DNA of 64,000 bases from Rotaria socialis (lineage: Eukaryota; Rotifera; Eurotatoria; Philodinida; Philodinidae). Where the stretch lies: assembly GCA_905331475.1 (NCBI GenBank), contig CAJNYU010003845.1:1-64000 (forward strand). The letters run 5' to 3'. This document shows, piece after piece, positions 45,751 through 59,245 of the stretch. A program made the translations under genes and the position numbers. Numbering within the stretch: position 1 is the stretch's first letter; each line of letters opens with the position of its first letter. Under the pieces are notes generated by a model. The model saw nothing but the letters and a program-made list of their open reading frames with translations. It did no database searches and was not told the origin of the DNA.

Positions 45751-46937
45751 TTTCACTCTGTTCAAAAGCAACCTGGAATTCTAAACCTCTCACAGTCATC
45801 CCTCTCGACTCTAGTACTCAACAGCAAATACAAGATCCTATTGATATTGCATTCGATAGTGAAGGTAACATCATCGTTACTGATCTTGGTACGCAAAGTG
45901 TACGAAAATTCTACGAAGATGGTCGTGTTACAACACTCTACACCACCAAAGATCTAATCCCTATCAGTGTCTTTGTCAATCAGTTCGATGATGACGCTAT
46001 CTATTTCTCAGATCATGCAGATAATACAGTGAAAAAATTGTCAAAAGATGGCAAAACAATGAAAATTGTAGCTGATCATCAGTTTTTAGAGTCACCGATG
46101 GGTATCTATGTTGATCGTAAAGGAAATGTATATGTTGGTGATTTGGGAAAGAATCGTATTGTGAAGTATTTGGCTAATAATCAAGGAATCCAAGTAATTG
46201 GTCAAGGTGAAATAGGCTCCCCTTCTAGTGTCTATGTTGATGAAGATGGTGATGATGCAGTGTATGTAAGTGATACGCATGGTAACCGTATATTGAAGTA
46301 TCGTTCGAGTTCAATAACGGGAGGTGTGACAGTCGCTGGTGGACAAGGAACTGGCAGTGGATTAAATCAATTGTCTGGGCCCTATCAAGTACTGGTTGAT
46401 TCAACAACAGGTCAGTTCTAAAAGCATGTCCTCACTCTCTGATTATAAATGATAGTCGATTCGTCCCTATAAATATTCATATCCCAATAATCGATTCTCA
46501 ACTAGTCCCCCTCATCGACATCTAACTGATCTTTTCCAATACCCATTTTATTGTGGAGAATCAAGAGAAAAAGAAGACAAATCATTTGGTCAGTCTTATC
46601 TTCACAGCGCATCCGCATTTAACTCTTGGCAGCTATCCTCATCGTAAACCGATTTTTTTTGAAAGAGTCTAAGTCAATTCTTCTAGAAAAAAGGTATATT
46701 CTGATGTAAACTCGTCTCGTTTTCTTTCTAGGTTCACTATTCATAGGTGATACCTATAACAAGCGTATCGTGAAATGGGCCAAAGATGCAAAACAAGGTG
46801 AAGTACTAAGTGGTACAACATCTATCCAATGGACTGCTGGGATGAAATTCGATCGTGACTGGAATTTGTTTGTAGTTGAACAGAGTAAGAAACGTGTACT
46901 CGCTTTTGAGTATGATGCAAGTTCTTGTAAGAACTGA
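45751..46937 (+). CDS. NHL-repeat (six-bladed propeller) protein
   Basis: Two exons, 45751-46410 and 46732-46937, join in frame (STT-G-SLFIGD) for 289 codons; the intron is 321 nt. The first exon starts at a CCTAG acceptor in phase 1, so a 5' exon is missing from this model. Repeats with the NHL pattern follow each other: DIAFDSEGNIIVTDLGTQSV, VFVNQFDDDAIYFSDHADNT, IYVDRKGNVYVGDLGKNRIV, VYVDEDGDDAVYVSDTHGNR, FIGDTYNKRIVKWA. The Cys in LCSKATWN and the one near the end (SSCKN) may pair to close the propeller. Many bdelloid NHL proteins are secreted or membrane-anchored and their ligands are unknown. No enzymatic residues are evident. Confidence 0.82.
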
Positions 46938-47213
46938 CACGTTATTTTTAATGTTTGTGTGTAACGAAAAGAAGCAAAACAAACAGAAAATATAAAATTG
47001 CCCTGAAATCATTTGGTTTTAGAGAAAGTTTGCATTTTTCCAAGTTCACGGCTCCTTCTGTCTCGATCTCTCATCTCAAAAGTTTAGAGTTATAGCTCAG
47101 CTTTTTATTTAATGCAAAAAAAAAAGAGAAAATAGTTTTATTTGTTTTGGCATCGATCATATTTCAATATATACAAACAAATTAATCTATGTTGTTCGTC
47201 TTTTAAGCATGAT
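46938..47213. other. Convergent intergenic region
   Basis: The NHL gene (plus) and ANAPC2 (minus) converge here, so both 3' UTRs and polyadenylation sites should lie in these 276 bp. An ATTTAATG-rich stretch and a poly-A run occur near 47110-47125. Confidence 0.4.
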
Positions 47214-50148
47214 TTAATCTACAAGCATATTCTCGTTTGCTGAAACCGGTGATGTTGAAGTTGTTCCTTGATTTGGTGGTAATGTATAAAATCCATCTGT
47301 ATATAACAATTGATTTGATTTAACTTTCGCATCAAGTATATTTCTGACATCAATTAATGTTCGTTCATGTTGTCCATGAAATGCATAGACACATAATAAA
47401 GAATAAATCCTTTCTAATGTTAATGATGTCTTTGAACGAAGCATAGCAAAGACAAAATTACATACAATCTAAACATAATATAATGCAAAAAAAAGCGAAC
47501 ATTGTTTTTACAGCTAAAATGAAATAACATACCGTGTGTTCATGCTCTTTTTTATCAGGCTCAGCTTGATGTTCAACATTCATGTCGTCAACATCAACAC
47601 TTAATAGTGCTGGCGCTTGAGATGAACTATTTGAAGCTACTTTTGAAGTATCTTCAACTAAACGAAATGTATCTTTAGCTTCTTCTTTCAGTAGACCACA
47701 ATTTTGCCAGAGATTTATTCGTTTACGTATACAAGCTGTTGAACATTTCAATGATGAACTTAGATCACTGATAGTCCAAGTCTCTACAAGAAAATTTTCA
47801 GTTGAAAAAATTTTTTTGTCTTTTGCTTTTATTTACCCTTCTCTTGAAATTTATAAATAATAGCTGCATGAAATGGTGTTACACTAAATTCTAATGTTTT
47901 ACCACCAATTTCAATTTCAAGATTAACTTGGCCTAGGAAAAATAAAATCGTCTAAAACGACATTTTATGAAAAGAGCGATTACCATAGTTAGGACTCCAA
48001 TGTAATGTTCGATGTGGTTTTAATGTTTCATAGGCTGTTGTATATGCTACTTGAATTGCTTTCAATTCATCGGGTAAATCAATAGGTGAAAATTTTACTT
48101 CTGGCCAATATTGACTTGATATAATTAATGTGTTTATAGGTACACCAGCCGTACTTGCAAGTGGAAAATGAACATGTGCTAATTGTTTTTTAACTAAATC
48201 ATTCATGAGACGTGAATCAACATAATCTTTGAGCATAACATCACAACCTTGTAAACCACCATCACCAAAACGTTGTTTTAATAAATCAACATAACGACCT
48301 TCATGTTCAATATCAACTTTATTCGATTGTCCAGATAGCATACGATCGGCTAGCATATGAATATATTCTTCAACAAATAATTCTGCATGACCATAAATTG
48401 ATACAAGCATAGACATTAAATCACGCGAATGTGATGGACGAAGAGCACGTTCAGGAGCTAAAAAAATCAGCTCATATTCCTCAAAAATATTCAATTAGAA
48501 TGTCGATAATACCTGTCAATGCTTCAATTGGTTCTGGTTCCCATTCGTCGTCAAGAAAACATTGACTTGATCGAGTATTTGCAACACCATCAGCTAGAAA
48601 ATAAAAGAAGGATTCATCGTAAACAAGTTCTTGACATCATCAATCAGCAAACCTTGTGTCAATTCATTTAATTCTAATACACCATGTTCATTCATATTAC
48701 TAACAATAACACGAATTGTATCTTCACGTCGTCTAAAACCAAGTAGAATAAAAGAAAACGTTTCTAAAAATACGGATACATACGCTAAAAATTGTTTCAC
48801 ATTATGACATGCTAATTCCATCATAACGCCAGTTGAATCAAGATAACGCAAAACTCGTATAGCATTTATAAATGCAGCTAAAATCTCTGTTGTACCAACA
48901 CCAGGATGTAAAAGACGTTTATTAAATTCATGCCGTACATTATCAATAATTAAGTGACGTTTACCAACAATCGATACACAACGTTTGAGATCATCTAATA
49001 CTCCTCCGGCACGTGATTCTGGATAATCGATAATTATTTGAAACATATGTCGAGCACCTCTTTCATTCATAACACATCCATAGATATGATGTTTTAATTC
49101 TGTTCGACATGATGATAAATCAATTTTAAAAGTTGATTGTTCTTTATCATCATTATTATCAAAATAATTAGTACAGTGCAATTCAAGTATACTAACCCAT
49201 GTTATAACACCTGTTTCAAACCACTAGAACGAAAAGAAAAAAACAAATCCAACTTTTATCAGTTAGAAATAATTTTCTTAGTTTGTACCTGCTCGAGATG
49301 TGGTAAACATGCATGAGATGAATATTGTTCACATATTTGTTTGATAAAATTAGTAATTCGATGTCGACATGCAGCTAATGCTGCACTTTGACAAACACGA
49401 GAGAGAAGACCAAGACGTTTACTAAAAGAGAAACGAAGTTAATAGATCATGTTTGTTCTCTTCGGCTTGTTTTCTTACAGAATAAAAATAATAATATCAA
49501 ATTGTTCTTGTAATTCAACACATTTACATCCAGATGATAATGTTAATTTACAAAATGAACAAGTTGTTGTATCTATTGATTAACAGAAAATATTTAGTAT
49601 CATATCAGTATACGAAAATGATTGGTTTAGAATAAATTTATATGAAATGTCCAGTGTTCTCCTTTTTTTTTGATTTTTATATCGTAGTTTTTTTTTAGAA
49701 ACAAACTTTTTAATAATTCAGCACAAGCAATCCGAGCATGTTGTGACGCATATGCAGCTAGATAATATTCAAATATATCAATAAATTTCTCGTAAAATGT
49801 GGATTTAATTATGTTTGTCGTATGTAATAATTGTTCTTTGACAGCATTATATGGTAATTTAATCATAAAGTCTTGAATATTGAATAGTTTCAAATTATAC
49901 TGCTTTTCAAGTGTTTGAAATAGTGTTTTAAGATAATTTTCAATATCAATTAGTTGTTTATTAAAATTAACAAATGCCATATGATATGTATTGATCGGCT
50001 GACTTGTTATTTGTTCAATAGTTGTTATAAATTCTGATAGATAATGATCACGTACGAGTGTTAAAAGACCTGCTTTAATAACAGGTATAATTAAATCGAA
50101 TTCATTCGATATAATAAGATCGTTTATTATTGTATTTAAACGATCCAT
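47214..50148 (-). CDS. ANAPC2: Anaphase-promoting complex subunit 2 (cullin-like)
   Basis: APC2 is the cullin subunit of the APC/C ubiquitin ligase, which drives exit from mitosis and meiosis. Ten exons (50148-49707, 49572-49479, 49421-49289, 49223-48784, 48732-48653, 48593-48513, 48457-47984, 47932-47837, 47783-47533, 47468-47214) give 782 codons in one frame; the human protein is 822 aa. Diagnostic segments are CSFCKLTLSSGCKC, RLLHPGVGTTEI, REDTIR after a 51-nt intron, SMLVSIYGHAELFVEEY, LLKQRFGDGGLQGCDVMLKD, SSQYWPEVKF, and the C-terminal winged-helix end (LLYTDGFYTLP). The gene looks intact. The 51-nt intron (48783-48733) is a multiple of three and has no stop, so retention would add 17 residues without a frameshift. 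Confidence 0.95.
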
Positions 50149-50313
50149 AATTGTTTTCTATAAACAACGAAAAATAAAAACCGTTGCATTATTGTCTTTT
50201 ATTTTATGTTTTCAAAAACAAAAAAGAAAAATTAGTATTCGCACCACTACGATGTTTATTTTTAAGACAAATTATATCACTGTACATCGTACAATTGCAA
50301 AGAGAACAAATGT

Positions 50314-53300
50314 TTATCGCAGAAAATCTTGATTATAATTATGAATACGTTGTTCAAGAGATTGTTGTTGAGTATTCGATTCGAACCATGTCACAATAGG
50401 TGTTTCAGCATTCATAGCTGCTGAAAATTGTTCAAAACTAAGTGTCCATTGATTATTTGTTTCGTCAGAATTTTCATTATCATCTTCTAGTCCGCGATAG
50501 GGTTTACACATTTCACCTGTTAATTCCAAAACAAAAGTCTCAAGTGATGAGAAAAAAGTATTTATAAAAACAACAAAGAGCGTACCAGTTTTAAAAAGAA
50601 TTGTACTTGAAGTTGTCAATGCATGAAATAGATTTTCATCGTCAGCAGCACTTGTCATTAAATTGTACATAGTTTTGCATAGATGTATAAATTCCGTCTG
50701 AAATAATCATATAAATGGTTTTAGAAGTTCTAGTCTCAATGCATACTTAAAAACAAATATTAGTTTCTACCTGATTCATGAGTGGCAATAGACTGAGTTT
50801 AATTTTAACATTTTCTTCTTCTTTTGGTTCAACCGAAGTCGAAGTCTGTTCAGTAGAGGTCGCTGCTTCTGTTTGTTTGTTATCACTAGTCTTCGATACA
50901 GGATACATTGTTGTTGGTTCTAAGAGTGTTGAAATAGCTTTATCTCGTCGTTTTCCTTCTGATAATTGAAAATAACTTTTTCAAATTTACAAGCAATGAT
51001 TAAATTAATTTACCTTCTATATGAGCAATAAATATAAGTCTTAATTTATCATTAAACTCTCCATTTAATAAAATATTCCATAAACGGATAAAATTAATAA
51101 AATCAATTTCATTTGAATTGGCCGATATCGAATACGTCTTGAAAAGAAAACAATTGAAAATAAATAATAAAATTAAACTTTAATTACATCAAATAATCTC
51201 TTTGCTAAATCTTCTGGATGTTCACCAATAAACCACGGTGATAAATATTTACATAACACTAAATATTCACTGCGACCGATACGATAGGTTTCATACGCTA
51301 GTTTTCTTGGATCTATTGCTTCTGTTAATGATATACGTGATGCATCCTAAGTAAGTAAGAAAAAAAATTATTTTTATTCATTCATTACTTTGTTTTTACT
51401 TTAAAAACATAAAACAAATCTTTTAATTCATATTCAGTAAATGATGTATATTTTAATGTATTCTTTGCAGCTGATTGTAAAATCGATTCAGCCATGGTTT
51501 GTACAACTTTTAGACGATGTTTTAAACGTAAACGATTGATATCTTCTTCATTAATATCATTATAATCTTCATAAGATTGTTTTATTAGACGAACAATTTT
51601 TTTTTCTTTTTCATCTTCATCAGTTAGAGCATCTAAATAGGATGTTAATATCATAATAGCATCACCATCATCATGACATTGCAATAGGCGATCTTGATTT
51701 TCTTTTAATATAGTTAATGCTAATTGAAAAAGTACTTTGATACCATCATAAAAAAATATATCAATAACATATAACGCGGGTTCAAATGGTATTACACTAA
51801 ATAACAAAATGACATCCTAGAAGTGAAAAACAGATCGACCTTCTTACCAAATAAACAATGTTAAAAACCACGAAAGGCTTATACAAGTAGCAACACCGAG
51901 AATTTTCAATTTTTCATATAAATCAGGTAGATATTCATTACAATAGTCATTGAAGACACCTATCAATAGATTTATTTTGAAAAAAAATGACATTGTTTTA
52001 CACAAAAAAAATATTTACCTTGATCTATCAATGCACCAACTACTTTCGTATTATAATAGTCTGGTAGAAGACGTTCACATAATGCTGCTAATGTCCAAAA
52101 TGCATCTTCTTCGTTCATATACAATAGGAGTACACCTCCGATAATATTCATCGCTTGACAATATCCTACAAGGAAGAACAAAAAAAAAGACGCATTGAAA
52201 AATCAATCATTCGCTACTAACCAACATCAGTATTATGACACGCATATGCTCTTAATAATCGCCTCAATGCACTAATACCCGACTCCTGTTGAAAAGCTTT
52301 TTGATCGGGTAATGCACGATAGAGATCACGTTCAATTTCATCATTAGTTGAACCATGAATTGTTTTAACAAGTGACGATTCGTGAACTAACTTTTGATAT
52401 ACATTTGGATTTGCTGCTTTCTGCAACAAGAAACAAAAAACTAAGTGTTTACGTTTCTTCGGGAGAGAAAAACAATTTACTTCATGGATAGCACCACTAA
52501 ATATTAACCATAATTCATTACGTAATGAATTTGGTATACCTTGAAATATTAATTCATATAATTCATTGGTTCTATATATAGCGGAACCTCGTCCATAATT
52601 AGAAAAATGATTATTCCAAGAGGCTTCTTTTAATTTTTGTAATTCTTCAGTATCATGACAACTGAATTGTAAATAGAGTGGATTAGAAAGAGCTACAAAA
52701 ACAAAATGAATAAATAACAATGATTTTTGTTATCGGCGAGTAACAACTCACTTATTGTCGGAGTGTCAGTCTTTAAATCGGTTATTTCACTATATTGAGA
52801 TAATAAAGTTGATAGTTTATTAAGCACAAATTCTCGATCATTAAAATTTGAAAAAGTAAATGTTCCAGCCTAAATATATAGACGCCAATGTACTATAGAA
52901 ATAGTAACAGAAGAAAAAAACACAGCGTATAAATACTCGTTCTTTTGTTATGATTATTAATGCCGATTGTGATTCAATATCTGGTATATTTGAAGTTTCT
53001 GGTTGTTTTTCAACAACCATTATATCGCGAAATGGAATAATTAAATTGACTTGATGATAAACCTTTTTTTTCTTTTTCGTGCATCATGAATGTCAATAAG
53101 AGAAAAATCGAAATCTTACTTTACTAGCAAAACAAACAAAATTGGTTGATATATAAAGTTTGCCAGATACATTAGAACGGCTATACGGTGCCCATAAATA
53201 GCATGGTACTTCACCATCTAACCGTTCATTTAATGGTAAACGAAATCGAGATCGATAATGTTCACTGCGAGTTTTGGCATCAAGATCACGTTTTAATTGA

Positions 53301-54916
53301 GATATTACTTTAGGTGCCGTTTTTCTAAACAAAAAAATAAAAAATGTCTTTTCAGTAACAAATAAATAGAAGCAACAGTTCTCTCTCAGCTCAATAGAAT
53401 GAGATAAAATTCATTTGAAAAGCAATGCATTACTGATCGCAACTGCTTCGCAGAAAAAAAAACACAAGGAAAAGAATTGAATAGATTATGAAGCAGTTAG
53501 AATTGATTATCTTTATAACACCATGAAATAATGATCTTTTACCTTTCTGCTGTCTGAAAAACTATTTCGCTACAAAGTTTACTTTTAAATATCAAAAAAC
53601 ATCAATCGATTAGTAAATCATACATACTTAGTCACTGCAGGAAAGTAATCTTCTTCACGAAATGCACCTTTCTCAGATAATAACCTATGAAAAAAGACCG
53701 ATACAATATTAATAACAAACAAAACCAATTACTTCTTAGCAGCAAAATTTGCTAATTGTTCCATCATTTGATAGGTTTCTTCAATATTTCGAAACATGGA
53801 AAAATCATGTACATGAAAACGTGTTCCAACACGTATCGTTTCTGATAAATATGCTTGAACACGTTCGAGAGACTAAAAATTGCCAATAAAATTCATTGGA
53901 AAAAATAAATCTATTACATACAGTTATATCAGTAAATTTAAGTACAATAGTTATATCTTTGCCCAATAAATATGAATAAAAACATAAATAATTAACCGAT
54001 AAATAAAGCCAACCTTGACGAGGAACACGTCCACGCCAATAAGAACATGAATAATCTATTTTAGACGATACATATTAGGAAAACGAAATTCTGATTGCCT
54101 TTTTTCTGCTTTAGTGAACACTCTTACAAGTAACAAGTTTCTCATCGGCTGGTACATTGAATAATTTATGGAATTTTTTTATTGCATTTTTGAATTTTTC
54201 AGATTCAAAATCTATGATCAAGAATATATTTTCATATTAATGCTATTTTTTTTGTTTGGAGTTTTTACCATCTATTTCATCTTCATCTACTTGTGCACAT
54301 AAACTTTTTATTTTACATTCCACATAATCAGTAACATCAATACCGGCATCAATTCCTCCTGAAAAAAATTACATTAGTTTAAAAAATCAATTGATTCGTT
54401 TACCAAGTGTTGGCATTAAATGTTCTTCAATCCATTTCCAATGTTCTTCAATTTCTTCTCTAGAATCTGCTTCAGCAATTACTAAACACAAAAATGAATC
54501 AATTCGACCGACATATATTTTCATATAATTTACAATGATAAACTTCTGAATCAGGTCGTTGATGAAGAATTCGATAGCGATTTGTCTACGAAAAATATTT
54601 CATAAACATTGTTGTTTATAGTTATCTCGTACTTTGCTATCTAACACAGAATCAATCGTAGCAACAAAGAGACTTGCAAAACCACTTTGTTGTTCATCGT
54701 GACCACGACGACGTTGCAATGCAAAATACGGATTCGCTCGATCCGTAGACCTATATTAGATATTCATAGAATCAAAGATATGAAAATGACAATAATGAAT
54801 GACTTTACCAAAATCCGGTCACCTAATAATAAACATAGAATAAGATATGATATCAAATTTTTGGGAAAAAAATGTAAGTTATAATTTACTAGAATTTCTG
54901 AAGGCTTGACCCACAT
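50314..54916 (-). CDS. TBC1D9: TBC1D9-type RabGAP (two GRAM domains plus TBC)
   Basis: The protein stimulates GTP hydrolysis by Rab GTPases and binds membranes through GRAM domains. About 22 exons with roughly 50-90 nt introns encode around 1,000 residues. It starts MWVKPSEIL, matching the TBC1D8/9 start, then [20 protein letters not shown] 1 follows ([19 protein letters not shown]), then GRAM 2 ([33 protein letters not shown]). The TBC domain begins [15 protein letters not shown]; its Arg finger is in IERDLYR and its Gln finger in YCQAMN, both present, so it should be an active GAP. A degenerate EF-hand-like region and a conserved tail ([25 protein letters not shown]) end it. Vertebrates have four paralogues (TBC1D8, 8B, 9, 9B); assignment to TBC1D9 is approximate. 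Start and stop are firm, some internal exon edges less so. Confidence 0.92.
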
Positions 54917-55303
54917 GATTGTCTTGAGACAAAGACAAAATGAAAAAAATAGTGATAGAATGCAAATAAAGTAACCAGCCAATCAACAACATTAGCACAG
55001 ATGATACGAGTAGTCCATCGACCAATTACGATTTTAGGCTGACTTTATGCGTTGTTTTTCTTCGTTTACTTAAAATTGTATGTTAGTAGAATTTTAGTAT
55101 CAAATATTATGTCAGTTATAACATTTTTTACATTGATTGTAGCGCTAAAAAAATGAATATCTATTTCTTTCGCTCGGAAGCATTTAAAAACAATATATCT
55201 ATTTAGTTTTTATCTGTTTTTCTATATGAAAATTATCAGATATTCAAAAAATAAAATGTTAGCTGATAAAAGTAACGTAAGTCTTGCTATGTTCAATCAT
55301 AGA
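54917..55303. promoter_or_regulatory. Upstream region of the RabGAP gene
   Basis: An AT-rich stretch between the RabGAP start codon and a MITE. A promoter is expected; no specific motif is visible. Confidence 0.3.
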
Positions 55304-55558
55304 CCCAGGTGAATCAATCCGATACCGAATCCCATCGGATTCTATGGGGTCCTACCATCCGACGAAATCCCGTTGGATTCCTGGTTGAGGAATCAATGTC
55401 GAATCCGACAGTCGTATTTCCAATGATACCCGATTGTCGGAACCAGGAATCCGACGATAATCCGATAGTTTCCTCGCACCTTCCGAAGAGCTCCGTCGGA
55501 TTCCAATAGGAATCGATCGGAACTCATCGGATCCTAGGCTAGGATTCATTCTCCTGGG
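55304..55558. mobile_element. MITE of the CCCAGGTGAATC family, copy B
   Basis: A 255-bp element with ends CCCAGGTGAATCAATCCG and CATTCTCCTGGG, with GA on both sides (55302-55303 and 55559-55560) as a 2-bp target duplication. It is closely similar to copy A at 5061-5383 but lacks about 68 internal bases. Confidence 0.88.
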
Positions 55559-55655
55559 GACATGAATTTTCAATTAAATCTCTTGTCGAAATTATACCAT
55601 CGATGAGTTCTTTTATTGAAGATATGAATTAAAAGGAAAACAACAACGAGTAGCA

Positions 55656-58421
55656 TTAAAAATGTTGTTGCTGTTGCATAAAATCGTTCATATCAACTTG
55701 TGAGATGATATTAACATGATGATTGATTTTGTGGGTTGGTTGTTCAATGCAGTCCGTCTGAGATCTTTTCAGGTCCATTAACATTAAGTGCTTTTCAGCT
55801 ATATGAGATCGTGCAAGATATCCTTTTCGTCGGTAGATTAACATTGGATTAGTTAATAAAAACGCCACTAAATGCCATTTATGGCGTGCTCGAGATACGT
55901 TTTTAGATGATCCGAGATATTGTCGCAGAAGATGACTGGCAAAAAATAGCATCACTGGATGCCGATGAGCACACTCCATATGAATGAAACCACAATAGGC
56001 ACTGAAACCTTCGTCCATTGTTTCTAACTTTCTTCCTGTCGTTGCATAATCCAAACGGCACATGTAAAGAATGCCACCAATGATACTTCGTCCAATACGG
56101 GTTATTGAAGAAATTAAACCAAGAAAAGCATCCAGGAAGAAGTTAAAATAAACAAACACCATAAATAGACGACGATTTTTCAACGACAAAGTATTGCCAT
56201 CTTGGTGTAGAAAGACATATTGAGATAGAAGATCGTTCAAATAACCTTTAAAGCCGATAATTAACAAAATTGGAATGGCACTTTTAAGAATATATTCAAC
56301 GAAACGAACACTACCGAAACGAATAAATGAGCAACCAATCAGTGCGATGATCATTGCTAGAACTCCGACGAGCATGTAGCCCCATAGAAGATATCCGATA
56401 AAGTAGCCAGCAAAATGAACACTACTACCAGTTTGCTCTATGCTGTCTGATGGCGTTCGTTGTGGAATTTCACAATCGTCTCCACGAAAAGCTTGTAGAA
56501 GATTTCGACGAATAGCAACAAGCATAACGAACAACTGATTGATAATAATCGTCAAAGTAATGGTGATCGCTATCAGATAGACTTGAATAAGATCGGGAAG
56601 TTGAAATTCTGATTTTGTCTTTTGCGCCGAGTTTTCTCGCGGTGGCTTGATCGCACTGATAATGAAATCGATCCATGCTTGTAAACTTTGTTGCAGTTCA
56701 TGCAATAATGGCAAACCATGAAGAATCATCTAAACGAAAGGAAAATATTACAGTGAAGCAAAAATATGTTTATTCAGGCGAAGTGCAATTGAAAAAACTG
56801 GTTGACCTGAACTGTGATGAAAAAGAGAAGAAGAAAAACAGATGCATAAACCGAGAGGACACGTGATGAAAATCGAAAGTCATCTCGCCAACGGTAAATG
56901 TATCGAGAAATCCATGCGTATCGATGATTGGAAGGGCCAATCACTATTATTCCAAACAAATTTCTCACATACTGAGTCTCTGTCGAATGAGGTAATGAAG
57001 AATACAACAAAATTTCTTGTTCACGCGTCAATCCATCGATGGTTTCCTTCGGTCGTCGAATACGTCTGTATAACAATACTGGTAATTTGATACTAATATA
57101 AGCCAGACATAAATATTGAGGAACATCTGTACCCAACTGGAAATAGAGCAGCTTCATACCAGTGCCATAGTAATTAAATTTCGTAATCAATTGTTGTCCT
57201 TCAGTATTATTGAAGTTTTTGTCAGTTGGATAAAAATCACTCTGACATAAACTACTGTGAAATATAGCGATGGCAAAATCAAACCAAGCATATAGAGTTG
57301 CACACAATAAAGTGAATACTGTATTCAAATAGACAGCAGCAAGAATAGGATAACGTCGAAGGCCAATGATGAGAACTCTAGTAATTTGTAGCACATAAAC
57401 CAAAATGACTCCTGGAACGAAACAAAAAAAAAACAAATTCCTCAACGCTACAATTAATTGAAGTTGTATTCTACACGAAAATACCTTGATCTGATGGTGT
57501 ATCGTCATCGCTGATCAATTCATTTGCAATATGTAATAATTCGTCAGCATAAATAGCAAAGATAACTGCGGAAAATGTTCGCTTGACATGAGCAAAAAAA
57601 TCCACGGGTATGGGCAAAGCTCCATAAACTTGAAACCAACGTTTCGTTTTTGATTGATTCCGTTTCTGCATCATAGCAAACATAAATATCAAGAGACAGG
57701 CTATTGGAAACGTTATAATATTGAATTCTTTGCGTAACTCAATGATTGGACAGAGGGCATGTTGTTGAAAGAAGAGAGGTAGGCGCTGATGTAGTTTCTC
57801 AGTCATGCTAATGTGAATTGGTTTAAGCAGAATCCACTTGATTGACAAAGTTAAAAAACAAAGTAAAACAGTACTTAGGCCCATCAGAAAACGAGAGAGT
57901 TTATGAGAAGGATAACGTGTTTTCGATAATTCTTTCGAAGAAGTTTGATTTATTTTAATGTCTTTGCATCTATAGTCAATTAAAAAAATATTCAATTTCA
58001 TTTCAATAATCAAATCTCTTACTTGAATTGAGTTTTTGATGTCACAGTTTTACGCCTCTTTTTCAAGTAGCGATTCAAACGAATACCAAATATAACGATC
58101 ATCATGAATCCTAATATGACGCCCAGAGCAATCACTTGTGTGCCACTGCTTGATTCTAGACGAAAATCAATACAATATATGTATCGGCGAAGAAAAGAAA
58201 CTTATAATATAACAAACGTTGATCACATAGAGCTCCTTCCCACCAAAACTTGCATTCACAAGCCCATTGACCTTCGTCATCATCATAACAGTAGCCATAT
58301 GAACTGCACGGATCGTAGATCGAACAATCTAAGCATTGCAGAATATGCAGAACAATAGACCGTTAGTTTTCTATAAAGACTTACTGTTTCTTAGCATCTG
58401 GAATATTTCACCAGTAGGCAT
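55656..58421 (-). CDS. STRA6-like multipass receptor with an N-terminal EGF-like module
   Basis: STRA6 is the vertebrate plasma-membrane receptor that takes up retinol from retinol-binding protein. Six exons (58421-58385, 58328-58218, 58155-58023, 57969-57485, 57411-56807, 56729-55656) sum to exactly 815 codons. STRA6-specific sequence is in the C-terminal half: HQDGNTLSLKNRR, GGILYMCRLDYA, AYCGFIHMECAHRHPVM and WHLVAFLLTNPMLIYRRKGY. About nine hydrophobic helices precede and surround it. Unlike vertebrate STRA6 (about 667 aa), residues 13-50 hold a Cys-rich EGF-like unit (CSIYDPCSSYGYCYDDDEGQ, then ACECKFWWEGALC) directly before the first membrane helix (VIALGVILGFMMIVIFGI). There is no obvious signal peptide at this ATG, so an earlier exon may exist. 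The ligand in rotifers is unknown. Confidence 0.85.
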
Positions 58422-58892
58422 AATTGCAAAGATTGAATGGAATAGTATAGACTATGTTTGATTCTAAGCTGTATTTTTTGTTTTGCTGATACGTTTAATA
58501 AATGCTTTGACTGCAACACACGTCTATTGACGTTCACTGTTTTTTTCATCGGAACATACAAATCATTCATCGACCGGATATCATGCCAGATAGGAACAAT
58601 GTAAAAGTTAACATAATAACATTACATAATAAATAGGCTCAAACTATTTGCGTTACATGAGAATCTTCTCGTCTAACAAAGCGTGCTTTTTACATTATTT
58701 TCCATGTGAACGTCAAAATAAAAAATGAGAACTGTTCCACTCGAATACTCATATTTTGATGACATGAAGTAGTGTTCATCTAGATAAGGCTTTGGCCCGG
58801 CTATTCGATCAGATATAAAAGAATACTCTACTTTTTTAAACATACTTTTCTGAATCTCTATTTCAGCAAACATATTTTAACCAAGTTAGTTT

Positions 58893-59245
58893 TCAAAGGG
58901 ACACTTTTGAAACATCAAATGCTTCAATCAACATAGGTCCAAACTCCCATCCACCACCATGCCCATCTTCTCCAAAGCCTTTAAATGTTGCGACATTCGA
59001 ATCGAAAATAAGTTCAGAACAACATACATCACACCATTTACCATTTGAACGATGTCGATACTACCAAATACCAGACAGAAATATATTTTACATTCAAAAT
59101 AAAAATGACAATAGTGGATAACACATCTGATAATGATTCTCTGATACAGACCTTCTGCATTGTTGCAAGCCGATGAGATCCTTTACTCGAGCACGATTGT
59201 TGTGTTGCTCATTCGCAAGCATGAACATTAGTCCAACGCCTACAT
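58893..59245 (-). CDS. Possible short two-exon gene or fragment, uncharacterised
   Basis: A minus-strand exon near 59230-59155 (SHRLATMQK) joins across a roughly 90-nt intron (GTCTGT...GGTAG) to an exon at about 59062-58893. The latter reads YRHRSNGKWCDVCCSELIFD followed by a Gly-rich segment (GFGEDGHGGGWEFGPMLIEA) and a stop. The Cys cluster could bind zinc, but no family is recognised. An upstream stop is close, so the 5' end is missing or this is a relic. Confidence 0.35.
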
